64,000 nucleotides of DNA from JAYEPK01 sp048569615 (GTDB lineage Archaea; Thermoplasmatota; Penumbrarchaeia; Penumbrarchaeales; Penumbrarchaeaceae): assembly GCA_048569615.1 (NCBI GenBank), contig JBLIRK010000008.1, positions 1-64,000 on the forward strand. Reading direction: 5' to 3'. The number at the start of each line of letters is the position of its first letter. Position 1 is the first letter of the stretch. This document shows positions 7,667 to 16,739 of the stretch, in pieces. The notes under the pieces are model-generated. The model searched no databases and was not told the origin of the DNA. It worked only from the letters and a program-made list of their open reading frames with translations. A program made the position numbers and the translations under genes.

Positions 7667-9676
7667 ATGTCTTTCAAATACGTAATAGGAAAAGGACCGG
7701 ACAGGGGCTACATGCTGGCAAACGAGGCTATTGCCAGAGCAGCCCTGGAATCCGATGTCAAGGTGTACGCAACATATCCCGGCTCTCCAACCGTTGAGAT
7801 CCTGACTGCTTTCGACAAGGCCTCCCGGATTCTGGACGACCTTCGATGCGAGATCTCGGTCAATGAAAAGGTAGCCCTGGAAGTGGGAGCCGGGGCCGCC
7901 ATGGTCGGACATAGGTCATTCGTGTCGATGAAGAGTGTGGGAACCAACGTTGCCTCCGACGCCCTCTACGTCATGGCCTACACCGGAGTAAAGGGAGGCA
8001 TGGTAATGCTCCTGGCCGATGATCCCCATGCCCATTCATCCCAGTCCGAACAGGACGGCAGATGGTTCGGCTACACAGCCTACATGCCTATGCTCGATCC
8101 CTCCGGCCCGCAGGAAGCCTACGATATGGTGAAATGGGCATATGGGTTTTCCGAAAAACACGGTACCATTGTTCTCCTCCGAACCACAACCAGGGTAAAC
8201 CATCAATCCGGCATCGTCAACACGCAGGAGCTCATCAGAGCACCTTTTAAAAAGATGAAATTCGACGAGGACAGAAGGAACTACTCTGCGGTGGGTATCA
8301 CAGCAAGAAAGGGAAAGCTCCGGATGCTCGAGAGAATGGAGAGCATGAGAGTGGATTCCGATTCAAATCCATTCAACCGGGAAATGTACTTTGACGGCAT
8401 CGAGGTCTATTCCGGGGTACCGGAAGACGAGGGATATGAACTGGGATTGCTGGTATCCGGTGTGACCTACAACTATGCCCTGGAAGCCCTGAAGGAGCTG
8501 GGAATCAAGGCACGGATCTTCAAGCCGGGCCTCATAAATCCCCTTCCGGAGAGGAGGATCAAGGATTTCTTGAAGGGGCTTGAGAAGTTGATGGTGATCG
8601 AGGAGCTATCCCCCTACCTCGAGGGATTCGCCAAACAATTTGCCTTCGAGGAAGGATCGGACCTGGAGATCATTGGGAAAGGGATCGGACTTCTATCGGA
8701 GTTTTCCGAATACAGCATACCCCTAGTAATAAATGCACTCTCGGAGATCACCGGAATCGGGTCCCCCATCGACCATTTGGCCCATAAGGAGAAGATCGAG
8801 AAGCTTGCCGACATCCTACCAATGAGGCCGCCTGGATTCTGCGCGGGATGCCCCCACAGGGGAACATTCACGGCTCTCAGGAGAGCTGCGGGAAATATCC
8901 CGATCTACTTCTCCAACGACATTGGATGCTATACGATGCTTGTTCTTCCCCCCCTGGAATTTTCCGATTCACAGCTCTGCATGGGAGCATCCCTCGGGAT
9001 CGGTGCCGGAGTAAGCATATCCGCCGAGGAGAAAGTCGTGGTCGCCATAGGGGATTCGACATTGTTCCACGCGGGCCTCCCCGGGATCGTGAATGCCGTC
9101 CACAACAAACGCGATATGACTATCATAGTCCTACACAACTCCGTCACGGCAATGACCGGACAGCAGTCACATCCCGGTGAGATCGGCACTATCGGAGGAA
9201 AGGAGGGCATCTCCATAGATATCGAGAGGATGCTAAGGGCCCTCGGAGTGCAGAAGATCGTGAATATCGACTCCTTCCAGATCAGGAGGAACAGGGCCCT
9301 GATCAAGGAAGTCCTTGAATTCAAGGGAGTATCGGCCGTGATTTCCCACGGAGAGTGTGCTCTGTACCATTTCAGGAACCTGAGAAAAGAGGGCGCCAAA
9401 CCGGTCCCGTTCTTTGTGGACAAGGAGAAGTGCAGGGCGCCTTACAACTGCATCAGGGATTTCCTCTGCCCCGCCATTTCGATCGATCCGGCGGACGGGA
9501 AGTCGCAGATAGACCCCTCTATTTGCGTGGGATGCGGCGAGTGCGCCCAGATGTGCGGTTTCGGGGCCATAAGGTCCACCGCCGTACTCCGGGGCGGAGA
9601 GGACAGGGTTTACTACACAAAGGAGGATTACGACCAGTACATGGAAGTCATATCGGGAAAGGAGGTGGTCCGTTGA
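7667..9676 (+). CDS. iorA: Indolepyruvate:ferredoxin oxidoreductase alpha subunit
   Basis: 669 residues. Together with IorB it oxidatively decarboxylates aryl pyruvates, made by transamination of Trp, Phe and Tyr, to aryl-acyl-CoA with reduction of ferredoxin. Pyrimidine-binding (about 1-190), transketolase C-like and TPP-pyrophosphate domains are in order; the last has FCAGCPHRG, GDSTLFHAG and NSVTAMTGQQSHPG. The C-terminal ferredoxin region is atypical: the first cluster motif is C-x5-C-x5-CP with the usual second cysteine missing, and the second is CVGCGECAQMC followed by Gly instead of Pro. The stop overlaps the iorB start. Confidence 0.95.
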   Translation: MSFKYVIGKGPDRGYMLANEAIARAALESDVKVYATYPGSPTVEILTAFDKASRILDDLRCEISVNEKVALEVGAGAAMVGHRSFVSMKSVGTNVASDALYVMAYTGVKGGMVMLLADDPHAHSSQSEQDGRWFGYTAYMPMLDPSGPQEAYDMVKWAYGFSEKHGTIVLLRTTTRVNHQSGIVNTQELIRAPFKKMKFDEDRRNYSAVGITARKGKLRMLERMESMRVDSDSNPFNREMYFDGIEVYSGVPEDEGYELGLLVSGVTYNYALEALKELGIKARIFKPGLINPLPERRIKDFLKGLEKLMVIEELSPYLEGFAKQFAFEEGSDLEIIGKGIGLLSEFSEYSIPLVINALSEITGIGSPIDHLAHKEKIEKLADILPMRPPGFCAGCPHRGTFTALRRAAGNIPIYFSNDIGCYTMLVLPPLEFSDSQLCMGASLGIGAGVSISAEEKVVVAIGDSTLFHAGLPGIVNAVHNKRDMTIIVLHNSVTAMTGQQSHPGEIGTIGGKEGISIDIERMLRALGVQKIVNIDSFQIRRNRALIKEVLEFKGVSAVISHGECALYHFRNLRKEGAKPVPFFVDKEKCRAPYNCIRDFLCPAISIDPADGKSQIDPSICVGCGECAQMCGFGAIRSTAVLRGGEDRVYYTKEDYDQYMEVISGKEVVR

Positions 9677-10287
9677 GCAAAAACATCTTCAACATCATCG
9701 ACTGCGGTGTGGGGGGCCAGGGAGTGGTCCTGATGGCGAATATCGTGGGTGAAGCTTGCGCCAGATCGGGTCTCAATGTGGTATCGGGAGAACTGCACGG
9801 CCTCTCCCAGAGAGGTGGCTCTGTCATAGCCCATCAGAGGATAGGTCAAAATGTCCATTCACCTTTGGTTCCCTACGGAGAAGCCGATGTGATCCTGTCC
9901 CTGGAACCGATGGAGGCCCTGAGATACCTATTCTTCCTCAGGGATGGGGGCATGGTCATCACAAATACAAAGATGGACCATCCCCCCCTGGAAACCCAGC
10001 GGATAGCCTTGAAGGAAAAAGATGCCTATGTTCGGTATGAGGACGTGGTGGAGCGCATAGGGTCCACCGGCGCCAGGCTGGTGGAGATCGATGCCTTGGC
10101 ACTGTCCCTGAAGGCGGGAAGCGCGCAGACCGTCAATGTCGTGATGGTGGGCGCTCTTGCTGCATCACCGGGCTTCCCTGTTGGCAAATCCATGATGCTT
10201 GATGCTGTCAAGGAGAACGTACCGAAAAAAGCGTTGGATGTGAACACCAAGGCCTTCGACCTGGGATATGAATCACTCTCGGATTGA
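9673..10287 (+). CDS. iorB: Indolepyruvate:ferredoxin oxidoreductase beta subunit
   Basis: 204 residues, the usual size for IorB, the gamma-type domain of the 2-oxoacid oxidoreductase superfamily. The start is TTG at 9673: it overlaps the iorA stop as TTGA and has GGAGGTGG directly upstream (9661-9668). The protein then begins with SKNIFNI and GVGGQGVVLMANIVGEA, the conserved family opening. HGLSQRGGSV is also characteristic. A reading that extends the frame upstream would run through iorA in another frame and is rejected. Confidence 0.93.
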   Translation: MSKNIFNIIDCGVGGQGVVLMANIVGEACARSGLNVVSGELHGLSQRGGSVIAHQRIGQNVHSPLVPYGEADVILSLEPMEALRYLFFLRDGGMVITNTKMDHPPLETQRIALKEKDAYVRYEDVVERIGSTGARLVEIDALALSLKAGSAQTVNVVMVGALAASPGFPVGKSMMLDAVKENVPKKALDVNTKAFDLGYESLSD

Positions 10288-10295
10288 AAAGTGGA

Positions 10296-11075
10296 TCATT
10301 TTCCGGGTGGTCTGAACCTCTCCAGAGCCTCCTTTTCGGCAAAATGGAGCGCACCTGGGACTATCAGGCAGTGGGGGGGACCGCCAAGGTCCATGTATGG
10401 AATTTCTCCCAATGGCGCATACACAACTTTCCAGTCCGATCTGCCCGCCCTGATCACCGCGGCGGCCATTGTCCCTGGCCCGATCTCGCCGCTCTGGTTC
10501 AGCTCAGACATTCTAAGGATAAGGGCGGAGCCTTCGGAGGCGCTCATGAATCTGTCCTCTTCGGACCTGATATCCAGCAGCACAAGCGTATGCAGCCCCC
10601 TTCGGAGGTTCTCTATGATGACGTCAAGTGGAGATGTCGGAAAAAAAAACCCCTCGGGATAAGCTATCGTCGTGGTCCTCCCGAACTTGTAATGCTGCAA
10701 ACCTGCAAATCCAGGTGCAGAATTCAGGATCGAGGCCGAATTTATAACCTCCACTTCTATTCCTCGGTCCATGACATCGAAACGGAGCTCCTGGTGTGTT
10801 GTGGCCGACAACGGATCCCCGGCCGTCAGGAAACAGACGAGGCCATGGTCGTCGAAAGCCTTCAGGACCCGTTCCTCCTCCTCAACTTCCTTCCTGGACA
10901 GTATCAGGATCTTCTTTCCCGCAAGCTTGCCTAGCCTTTCAATGGAACCCTCCTCAAGGATGGAGGTATAGAACTCGGCAAAGGCCATCTCCGACTCCCG
11001 GAGCCGTTCCAGGCCCCCGAGGCTTATGGACCTTTCGTTGGCTATGCCGAGGCCGATCATAGACAGGCGCTTCAT
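10296..11075 (-). CDS. dphB: Diphthine synthase
   Basis: 259 residues. SAM-dependent methyltransferase of the tetrapyrrole-methylase fold that methylates the modified histidine of elongation factor 2 on the way to diphthamide. Evidence: MIGLGIANERSISLGGLE at the start, FLTAGDPLSATTHQ (SAM site), the NSASILNSAPGFAGLQHYKFG segment read in two parts, and YPEGFFFPTSP. It is the last gene of the minus-strand run with top6A/top6B, 25 bases from top6A. Confidence 0.95.
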   Translation of the reverse strand: MKRLSMIGLGIANERSISLGGLERLRESEMAFAEFYTSILEEGSIERLGKLAGKKILILSRKEVEEEERVLKAFDDHGLVCFLTAGDPLSATTHQELRFDVMDRGIEVEVINSASILNSAPGFAGLQHYKFGRTTTIAYPEGFFFPTSPLDVIIENLRRGLHTLVLLDIRSEEDRFMSASEGSALILRMSELNQSGEIGPGTMAAAVIRAGRSDWKVVYAPLGEIPYMDLGGPPHCLIVPGALHFAEKEALERFRPPGK

Positions 11076-11100
11076 GAGGTATCTGAAAAAGAGAGTGGTA

Positions 11101-12207
11101 TTAAACGATGTTCATCTCCGAGAGCTTCTCCGGAAGATAGGAATCCGTAACGAAGTCAAGACCGTATTTCGCCAGTGCCTGCTGCTCGGACTTCTTCTTC
11201 AATTTCAGCTGGAGCTTTATCTCCTGCTTCCAGTGATCGGATGAGAAGCGCGGATCCGTCAGCTCGGACTTGAGTGCGCTAACATCGTTATCGGAGAGCG
11301 CATCGGAGGGCAGGTCATAGTTCACAATGTCCGACGGTGTGATCCCCAGATACTGGGCCTGGGGGGTGGCCAGGTACTCAGAAATGTGAGCGGTCTTTAT
11401 GGCGCCGTAGGCGACAGATGCAAAGATCCTGTACGACCAGGGATCACCATCAGTAAAGAGGATCACCGGCAATTTGGACCACTCGTGCAGCCTTTTAATG
11501 AACCTCCGGGTGGACCTGGCGGGCTGTCCCTTGAGATGGACTAGTACCGCGTTGTGACTCTCATCGAAACCGTTCTCCACAAGCCTGTCGAACATACCGC
11601 CGGTCTCTATGGCGATGATGAACTTCGAATTGTGGGACTTGAAATTCACCTTCTCCGATTCCACATTGTAGGGAATACCGTATCCGGAATCGCCTACGTC
11701 GTCCTTGCAGTTTATCTTCTTGACCTCTCCCTTGCGGTTGACCTCGGTCAGGGTAAGGTCGCCTATCACCCTTGCACCGTCCTCCTCGGGCCTGAGCTTG
11801 AAATCCTCCCTCATACAACTCGTTATGATCTCCAGGTCCTCAGCCAGCCTGTTGGATTCATCCTGTGTGGGAAATTTGGCCTTGTTCCATCCCTCGGAGA
11901 TATAGTACATCTCCCTTAGCGTGGAGGATTTCTCGGTGTCTATCATCTCGTCTATGAAATCCACAGTGTATAGAGTTCGAAGAATGGATACCGCTCCCCC
12001 GAGGTCCTTGGCGCTCCTCTTGACCGTATCGGACCCGTACTTCCATACCCTGTGGTCCTTTGAAAGCACTATGTTGCTCTTGGTCCTGCTGGAGACCTCC
12101 AGATGTGGGATGTCGCCATTATCCATCTGTTCGTAGACGAATTCCGCGACCTTCCTGAGCCTCAACCGGGCAAGCTTCTTACTTTCGGATAATTTCTTCT
12201 TAGCCAT
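11101..12207 (-). CDS. top6A: DNA topoisomerase VI subunit A
   Basis: 368 residues, the Spo11-like DNA-cleaving subunit. The winged-helix (CAP) domain carries REMYYISEGW; Tyr102 matches the catalytic tyrosine. The Toprim domain has Glu201 (IAIETGG) and Asp253/Asp255 (FTDGDPWSY), which bind the metal. It lies 10 bases downstream of top6B and forms the A2B2 enzyme with it. The intact motifs and normal length suggest an active enzyme. Confidence 0.96.
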   Translation of the reverse strand: MAKKKLSESKKLARLRLRKVAEFVYEQMDNGDIPHLEVSSRTKSNIVLSKDHRVWKYGSDTVKRSAKDLGGAVSILRTLYTVDFIDEMIDTEKSSTLREMYYISEGWNKAKFPTQDESNRLAEDLEIITSCMREDFKLRPEEDGARVIGDLTLTEVNRKGEVKKINCKDDVGDSGYGIPYNVESEKVNFKSHNSKFIIAIETGGMFDRLVENGFDESHNAVLVHLKGQPARSTRRFIKRLHEWSKLPVILFTDGDPWSYRIFASVAYGAIKTAHISEYLATPQAQYLGITPSDIVNYDLPSDALSDNDVSALKSELTDPRFSSDHWKQEIKLQLKLKKKSEQQALAKYGLDFVTDSYLPEKLSEMNIV

Positions 12208-12217
12208 ATGCTCACCC

Positions 12218-14092
12218 CTATGCCGGATCCGCTCCTATGACCTCTCCGGGAAGCCTGGAGTAGAATATCTCTACCTCATCGTAGTCATCCTTGTCAAGCC
12301 CCAGCAGCGTGAAACCGAGATGCATGGACTTTGCCGGCAGTATGGGGCCGGCTTCCCATTCTATCACTCCGTCTTTCATCTTGTAAGCCTCGGGGTAGAT
12401 TCCCTGGACCAGTGTCTTGGGGACCTTGACCAGGAGTCGGAACTTTCTCTCCTTTTGGGTATAGTTCTGGACCTTGATGGTCACCTCTGTCTGCTTCTGC
12501 ATCTGCTCGCCCTCCCCCACCTCCCTGTATACTATTCCCGCATCGATTACGTGAACGTTCATTATCTTGGTGATGATGGGGTCGAGCTGCACTTGCGGCT
12601 TGCCGGTGATCTTTGCGCTCTTTTTTGCTATCTCGGGCAGAATCTCCTTGATAATGGAATATTTCTCAGAGACCTTTTTTAGCTTGACCTTTTTGTTTAT
12701 GTGGGACTTCACCCTTCTCCCGCAGTCCATCAGGGCCCTTGCAACCTCATCCATTATCTCATCCACATCCGCAATGGCCTCCTTGGACTCTGATGTGAAG
12801 GGTACGTTTGTCGATGCCACATGGACAAGGATCACGGCTGGCCCGTTAGGGATTCCCTTGCCGCCCTTCTGCTCCAGTCCGTAGGGCCGCCAGTTTATCC
12901 TCTCGATGGCGTGGGTAATTGCGCATCCGCCCTGCTGGTATAGAAGGGGCACCCTGTTGGCGAACCTTAATATCTGAACCTGGTCTCCGGGAGTCAGCTC
13001 GCCGCCGTACACTATCCCTGCCTCGACCTGGAATGGCGTACCGCGGAAGACCGACGGGTTCCTGGTCACGGTGTAGGCGAACTTGGAGTCGATCTCCTTC
13101 CTAAGACCCTTTCGTATCAGGCTGTCGCCTATCGGTGAAAGGCAGTCCACGGGCGGGGCCATGAACTTCATCTTCTGCATGCTCTCGTAAAGGAGCTGTA
13201 TATCCTCCAGTTTCATCCTCTTTGGAGAAGCCTTCTCAGAGAGGCCCGCATTGGAAAGGAGCTCCCTTGCGCCCCGCGGAGATATCCTGGTGAACTCATT
13301 GGTCAGAAATGAGGTCAATTTCCTCTCTTCCGCGTATTTCAGCATGTTTTTCAGAATCCCGAGCTCTATTCCGTGCGGGTGGGGTTTGCTCTCCTTTGCG
13401 GCTTCGGGGACTTTTTCAACCACTCTGCTGAATTGTACCAATTCTCCGTCGGGGTCCCGAAAAAATAGCTCCACATGTGGATTGACGATCGCAGTGGCCC
13501 TCAGATATTCATACACGGACTGCTTCTTGTTCTTCTGGTAGCGGCCTTCTATCTCGACCTCCACTTCGGTGCCGTGGTTCGGCTCCCAGAGCATCACCTG
13601 GTCGGATTCTACCTGGGGTCTGTTCGTCTTGGTATTGATATGGACCTCCATCTGGTTGCAGGGATACCTCTCCCCTATCCGGGAGGTGATCCTCGCGGGC
13701 TTGCCTGTGGTGAGCTGGCTGTAAAGGACCACTGCCGAGATACCTATTCCCTGCTGCCCCCTGGACTGTCTGATCGAATAGAACCTGGAGCCATAGAGAA
13801 GACGTCCGAAAACATTTGGTATCTGTTTCTTGACTATTCCCGGTCCGTTGTCCCTGACCGTTATCCTATAGCGGTCCTTTTCGTCCAGCTTGTCTATCTT
13901 GACATATATGGAAGGCAGTATCCCGGCTTCCTCGCATGCATCAAGCGAATTGTCCACCGCCTCCTTCACGGATACGAGCATGGCCTTTGACGGATTGTCG
14001 AAACCGAGGATCTGACGGTTCTTTGCAAAGAAATCCGAGATGGAAATCTCCTTCTGGTTTTCCGCCATCTTCTGAGCATAAGGTACAGCCAA
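12218..14092 (-). CDS. top6B: DNA topoisomerase VI subunit B
   Basis: 624 residues, the GHKL ATPase subunit that gates strand passage. Motifs: Glu44 and Asn48 (KEAVDNSLDA), DNGPGI (81-86) and GQQGIGISA (112-120). An H2TH insert (about 250-320), a transducer domain and a C-terminal Ig-like extension follow; the last explains the length above the crenarchaeal enzymes. It is the first gene of the top6B-top6A-dphB run. Confidence 0.96.
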   Translation of the reverse strand: MAVPYAQKMAENQKEISISDFFAKNRQILGFDNPSKAMLVSVKEAVDNSLDACEEAGILPSIYVKIDKLDEKDRYRITVRDNGPGIVKKQIPNVFGRLLYGSRFYSIRQSRGQQGIGISAVVLYSQLTTGKPARITSRIGERYPCNQMEVHINTKTNRPQVESDQVMLWEPNHGTEVEVEIEGRYQKNKKQSVYEYLRATAIVNPHVELFFRDPDGELVQFSRVVEKVPEAAKESKPHPHGIELGILKNMLKYAEERKLTSFLTNEFTRISPRGARELLSNAGLSEKASPKRMKLEDIQLLYESMQKMKFMAPPVDCLSPIGDSLIRKGLRKEIDSKFAYTVTRNPSVFRGTPFQVEAGIVYGGELTPGDQVQILRFANRVPLLYQQGGCAITHAIERINWRPYGLEQKGGKGIPNGPAVILVHVASTNVPFTSESKEAIADVDEIMDEVARALMDCGRRVKSHINKKVKLKKVSEKYSIIKEILPEIAKKSAKITGKPQVQLDPIITKIMNVHVIDAGIVYREVGEGEQMQKQTEVTIKVQNYTQKERKFRLLVKVPKTLVQGIYPEAYKMKDGVIEWEAGPILPAKSMHLGFTLLGLDKDDYDEVEIFYSRLPGEVIGADPA

Positions 14093-14166
14093 CTGCCTAC
14101 CTCCGTCGGGAATGGACCATCTAGCTCAGATAAATAAATTGAAGGGTGGGGGTAGGCGAAAGAATC

Positions 14167-15660
14167 TCACCTCTTCCTCTTGAAGTAGAGGTATAGGAAT
14201 ATCGCCGCAATGAGCAGTGGAACGAGTGTCAATACCATTCCAAGAGAGCCTGCCCTTACGACATCAGTCAGGGTCGGATCTCCGCTGAGAAATCCTCTGT
14301 CCAAGACCAGAATTACAAAATTTCCAAGGGCATCCGCAAGACCAATACAAGCAAACACCAGGAAGAGCAGGTTCATCAACCTCGACATATCCTCGGATAC
14401 CTCCCTCTGCCTGGTATCTATGAAAGTCCTGAGAACCTCGATTGTGGATGTGAGTATGTCCCTGGAATGGGAAAGCTCGTCCATGAGTATCATGAGCTCT
14501 CTCTTCTTAGTCTCGATCTCCCTCAATGTCAGGTCTCCCAAGGAAAGTGGTGTTCCCTCCATAGCCACATCCTTCTTCTCAAGGGAAAGGGAAGAGGTGC
14601 TCTCGTTTACCTTGAAGGACAAGTCCTGTAACTTCGTATTGTTCCGCATTATCTGATGCTCTACCTCGGATACCAGGGAGAATCGGACCGATGCCGCGGT
14701 CAGAAACTGTTTCTCCGCCTCATAGGTCTCCCTGTCCAGGAAATCCTTCTTCTTGGATTTCTTGTCCTTCTCCTTGGGTATGTAGAGCTTCATGTGCTCG
14801 TTGATGGAGTTCTGCAGCTTGAATATCTGGTCTTTCAGTGATCTGCCCTTCTCTTCAATATCCTTGAATTCGGTTTTGGTATAATCAATGAATGAGGAAT
14901 GGAGAATGAAGAGGTCTATCAGCTTGGATTTGATGGAGAGAAGGTTGATCAGATAGCTCTGCTTTTGCTGGTAGATTCTCTTATCCTGGGTGCCCTGATC
15001 GGCATAAGGGGTGCTCGGAGTCACTTGAATTGGACTCTCACCGTAGGAAGAGGTCGCACGGACATCCGTAAGGTCTATCTCCAGAACAAAGTCGGTCGGG
15101 AATGTGGGCTTCTTGGTTCCCTGGGGGGGTCCGAGGATGTATAGTGAGGAATCTATCTTGCCGTGCATCATCGAATTGACATTGACCTCCCCGGCCCTGT
15201 TTAGAACCCTGTTGAGCTGTGTGATGTTCGTTTGGAGAATCTCCAGCCGGTCATCGTCATGTTCGGAATAAAGGAAGCTCATATCAGAATAGGTCTTGAG
15301 CCAAACACTATTATGACTGCCCGACGTGAAAAGAGTGAAATTGTAGGGGGTGATATCTTTTGAAAGCGAACTTGAAATGATATCCACAAGGGCTTTCCTT
15401 GCTGCCATCAGCTCGTCATGCTTTATCTTGAGATGGTCCACGGAAACCTCCGTGCTGCCCTTGGCTTCCGGATTGATCTCCTTCATCAGCTCTATGATGG
15501 TCCACCCTTCCTTGGAGGAGAAATCACATTTGACCCCCTTGAACCGGTGAAGTTCGGTCTTGAATGCATTGAGAAGAGGATCTCCCTTCTTGGTTGTATG
15601 ATTCAATATGGTCAGCGAGTAGACCTTTGGATCGTACAGTTGGAAAGTCCTCAAACACAA
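14167..15660 (-). CDS. Coiled-coil protein with two C-terminal membrane helices, function unknown
   Basis: About 497 residues, no family recognised. There is no signal peptide; a long helical, Lys/Glu-rich middle (about 230-410) is predicted coiled coil, with two hydrophobic segments near 425-450 and 465-490 and a short basic end (FKRKR). The bulk probably sits in the cytoplasm. A stop codon lies directly upstream of TTG 15660, so the protein starts there or at the in-frame TTG at 15654, which is better spaced from AAGGGTG. A TATA-like ATTTTAAATAAAA lies at about 15724-15736 on the minus strand. Downstream is top6B, 75 bases away. Confidence 0.65.
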   Translation of the reverse strand: MCLRTFQLYDPKVYSLTILNHTTKKGDPLLNAFKTELHRFKGVKCDFSSKEGWTIIELMKEINPEAKGSTEVSVDHLKIKHDELMAARKALVDIISSSLSKDITPYNFTLFTSGSHNSVWLKTYSDMSFLYSEHDDDRLEILQTNITQLNRVLNRAGEVNVNSMMHGKIDSSLYILGPPQGTKKPTFPTDFVLEIDLTDVRATSSYGESPIQVTPSTPYADQGTQDKRIYQQKQSYLINLLSIKSKLIDLFILHSSFIDYTKTEFKDIEEKGRSLKDQIFKLQNSINEHMKLYIPKEKDKKSKKKDFLDRETYEAEKQFLTAASVRFSLVSEVEHQIMRNNTKLQDLSFKVNESTSSLSLEKKDVAMEGTPLSLGDLTLREIETKKRELMILMDELSHSRDILTSTIEVLRTFIDTRQREVSEDMSRLMNLLFLVFACIGLADALGNFVILVLDRGFLSGDPTLTDVVRAGSLGMVLTLVPLLIAAIFLYLYFKRKR

Positions 15661-15758
15661 TCACCCTTTTGGTCCTGTCCTCCAGGAAGTCACCATATCA
15701 TTATCAATTACTTTGATGAAATTGGTTTTATTTAAAATATGGGGGGTCTTTACTGTTT

Positions 15759-16598
15759 TCAGAAACAGCAGCAGACACGCTTCTCCCTGATCTCCCATCC
15801 TTTGGCAATTATGTGGGAAACCGCTCTTTTAGAGGGGAGCACTATGCCGTCGAATCCTGCTTCAATCAATCCTATTTCAATGTCGCTCGATCCCTTTGGC
15901 CTCATGCATCCGAGGAGCAATCTCGATCCGAGCTTCCTGCGCATGTACCTACCCAGATCAATAACGGAATCTGAGTCCGGGGTGCCTACCTTCTCCATTT
16001 TCGTTCCCTTGGTGGGGACGAAAACGATCAGTACCACCTCTTCGAAAGATTGACCGGAAAGCACGTCAACAGCTTCATACTCCCAGGTGACCTTTCCCTC
16101 GTGAAGGCCCGCAAGGATATGGGGAGATACGGAGATCCCCGATTCCGACATCATGGATAGGGTTTTAACGAAATCCTCTCTGGACCTTTTCAGGTGAAAT
16201 ATATTCTCAATGCTCTGATCGTGATAGATGAGATCGAAGGAGACCTTGTCAACACCAGACCTTTTGATCATTTTAGTAGTGGATTCATCGACCAACCCGG
16301 TATGGATGTTTATCTTCAGCGAGGTCCGCTCCTTCAGCTCCCTTATCTCCTCGAATGTCCCATGCCTGAATGCGACCGCACCCGAAGTGTCGCATCCCCC
16401 TGAGATAAGCATCCCTTTCCCTCCTTTCTGATATAGGGCCATGCCGAAGTCGAGGAGGCTGCCATTTTTTGAGACATCGACCATCCCTTTGAGGTACTTG
16501 CCCCCGCAGTGGTCGCAGGACTTACCGCAGGTGATTCCAGTAATCGACACCGAGGGGAATTCCTTCCCCGGCCTGTAAAGGGTGATCCTTTTTTCCAC
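15759..16598 (-). CDS. Radical SAM protein (COG1856-like, biotin synthase homologue)
   Basis: 279 residues with a GTG start. CGKSCDHCGG near residue 24 is the CxxxCxxC motif that binds the radical-SAM [4Fe-4S] cluster. SGGCDTSG resembles the SAM-binding GGE-like motif and INIHTGLVD follows in the barrel. The protein ends in three consecutive cysteines (CCCF). It resembles the archaeal COG1856 group of biotin-synthase homologues; some members of related paired families have been reported as LipS-type lipoyl synthases, which is only a suggestion here. No lipoate genes are adjacent. Confidence 0.75.
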   Translation of the reverse strand: MEKRITLYRPGKEFPSVSITGITCGKSCDHCGGKYLKGMVDVSKNGSLLDFGMALYQKGGKGMLISGGCDTSGAVAFRHGTFEEIRELKERTSLKINIHTGLVDESTTKMIKRSGVDKVSFDLIYHDQSIENIFHLKRSREDFVKTLSMMSESGISVSPHILAGLHEGKVTWEYEAVDVLSGQSFEEVVLIVFVPTKGTKMEKVGTPDSDSVIDLGRYMRRKLGSRLLLGCMRPKGSSDIEIGLIEAGFDGIVLPSKRAVSHIIAKGWEIREKRVCCCF

Positions 16599-16739
16599 GT
16601 AGGAAGGATTGACAATGCGTTGATATTATTTTCCCTGAATCAGAAAGGAACCAATAATGTTTATAAGACATACGAATGTTTGTACAATAGAAGAAGGACT
16701 GGCATGCTGCCATCCTAATCAGATCCCCGGGGTTCGGTC

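Noticed and set aside
9355..9672. In-frame upstream extension of iorB
   Set aside because: It overlaps iorA coding in another frame; TTG 9673 with GGAGGTGG and the conserved IorB start fits.
12320..12682. Long open frames antisense to top6B and many other genes
   Set aside because: They mirror conserved genes, lack own start signals and show no family motifs.
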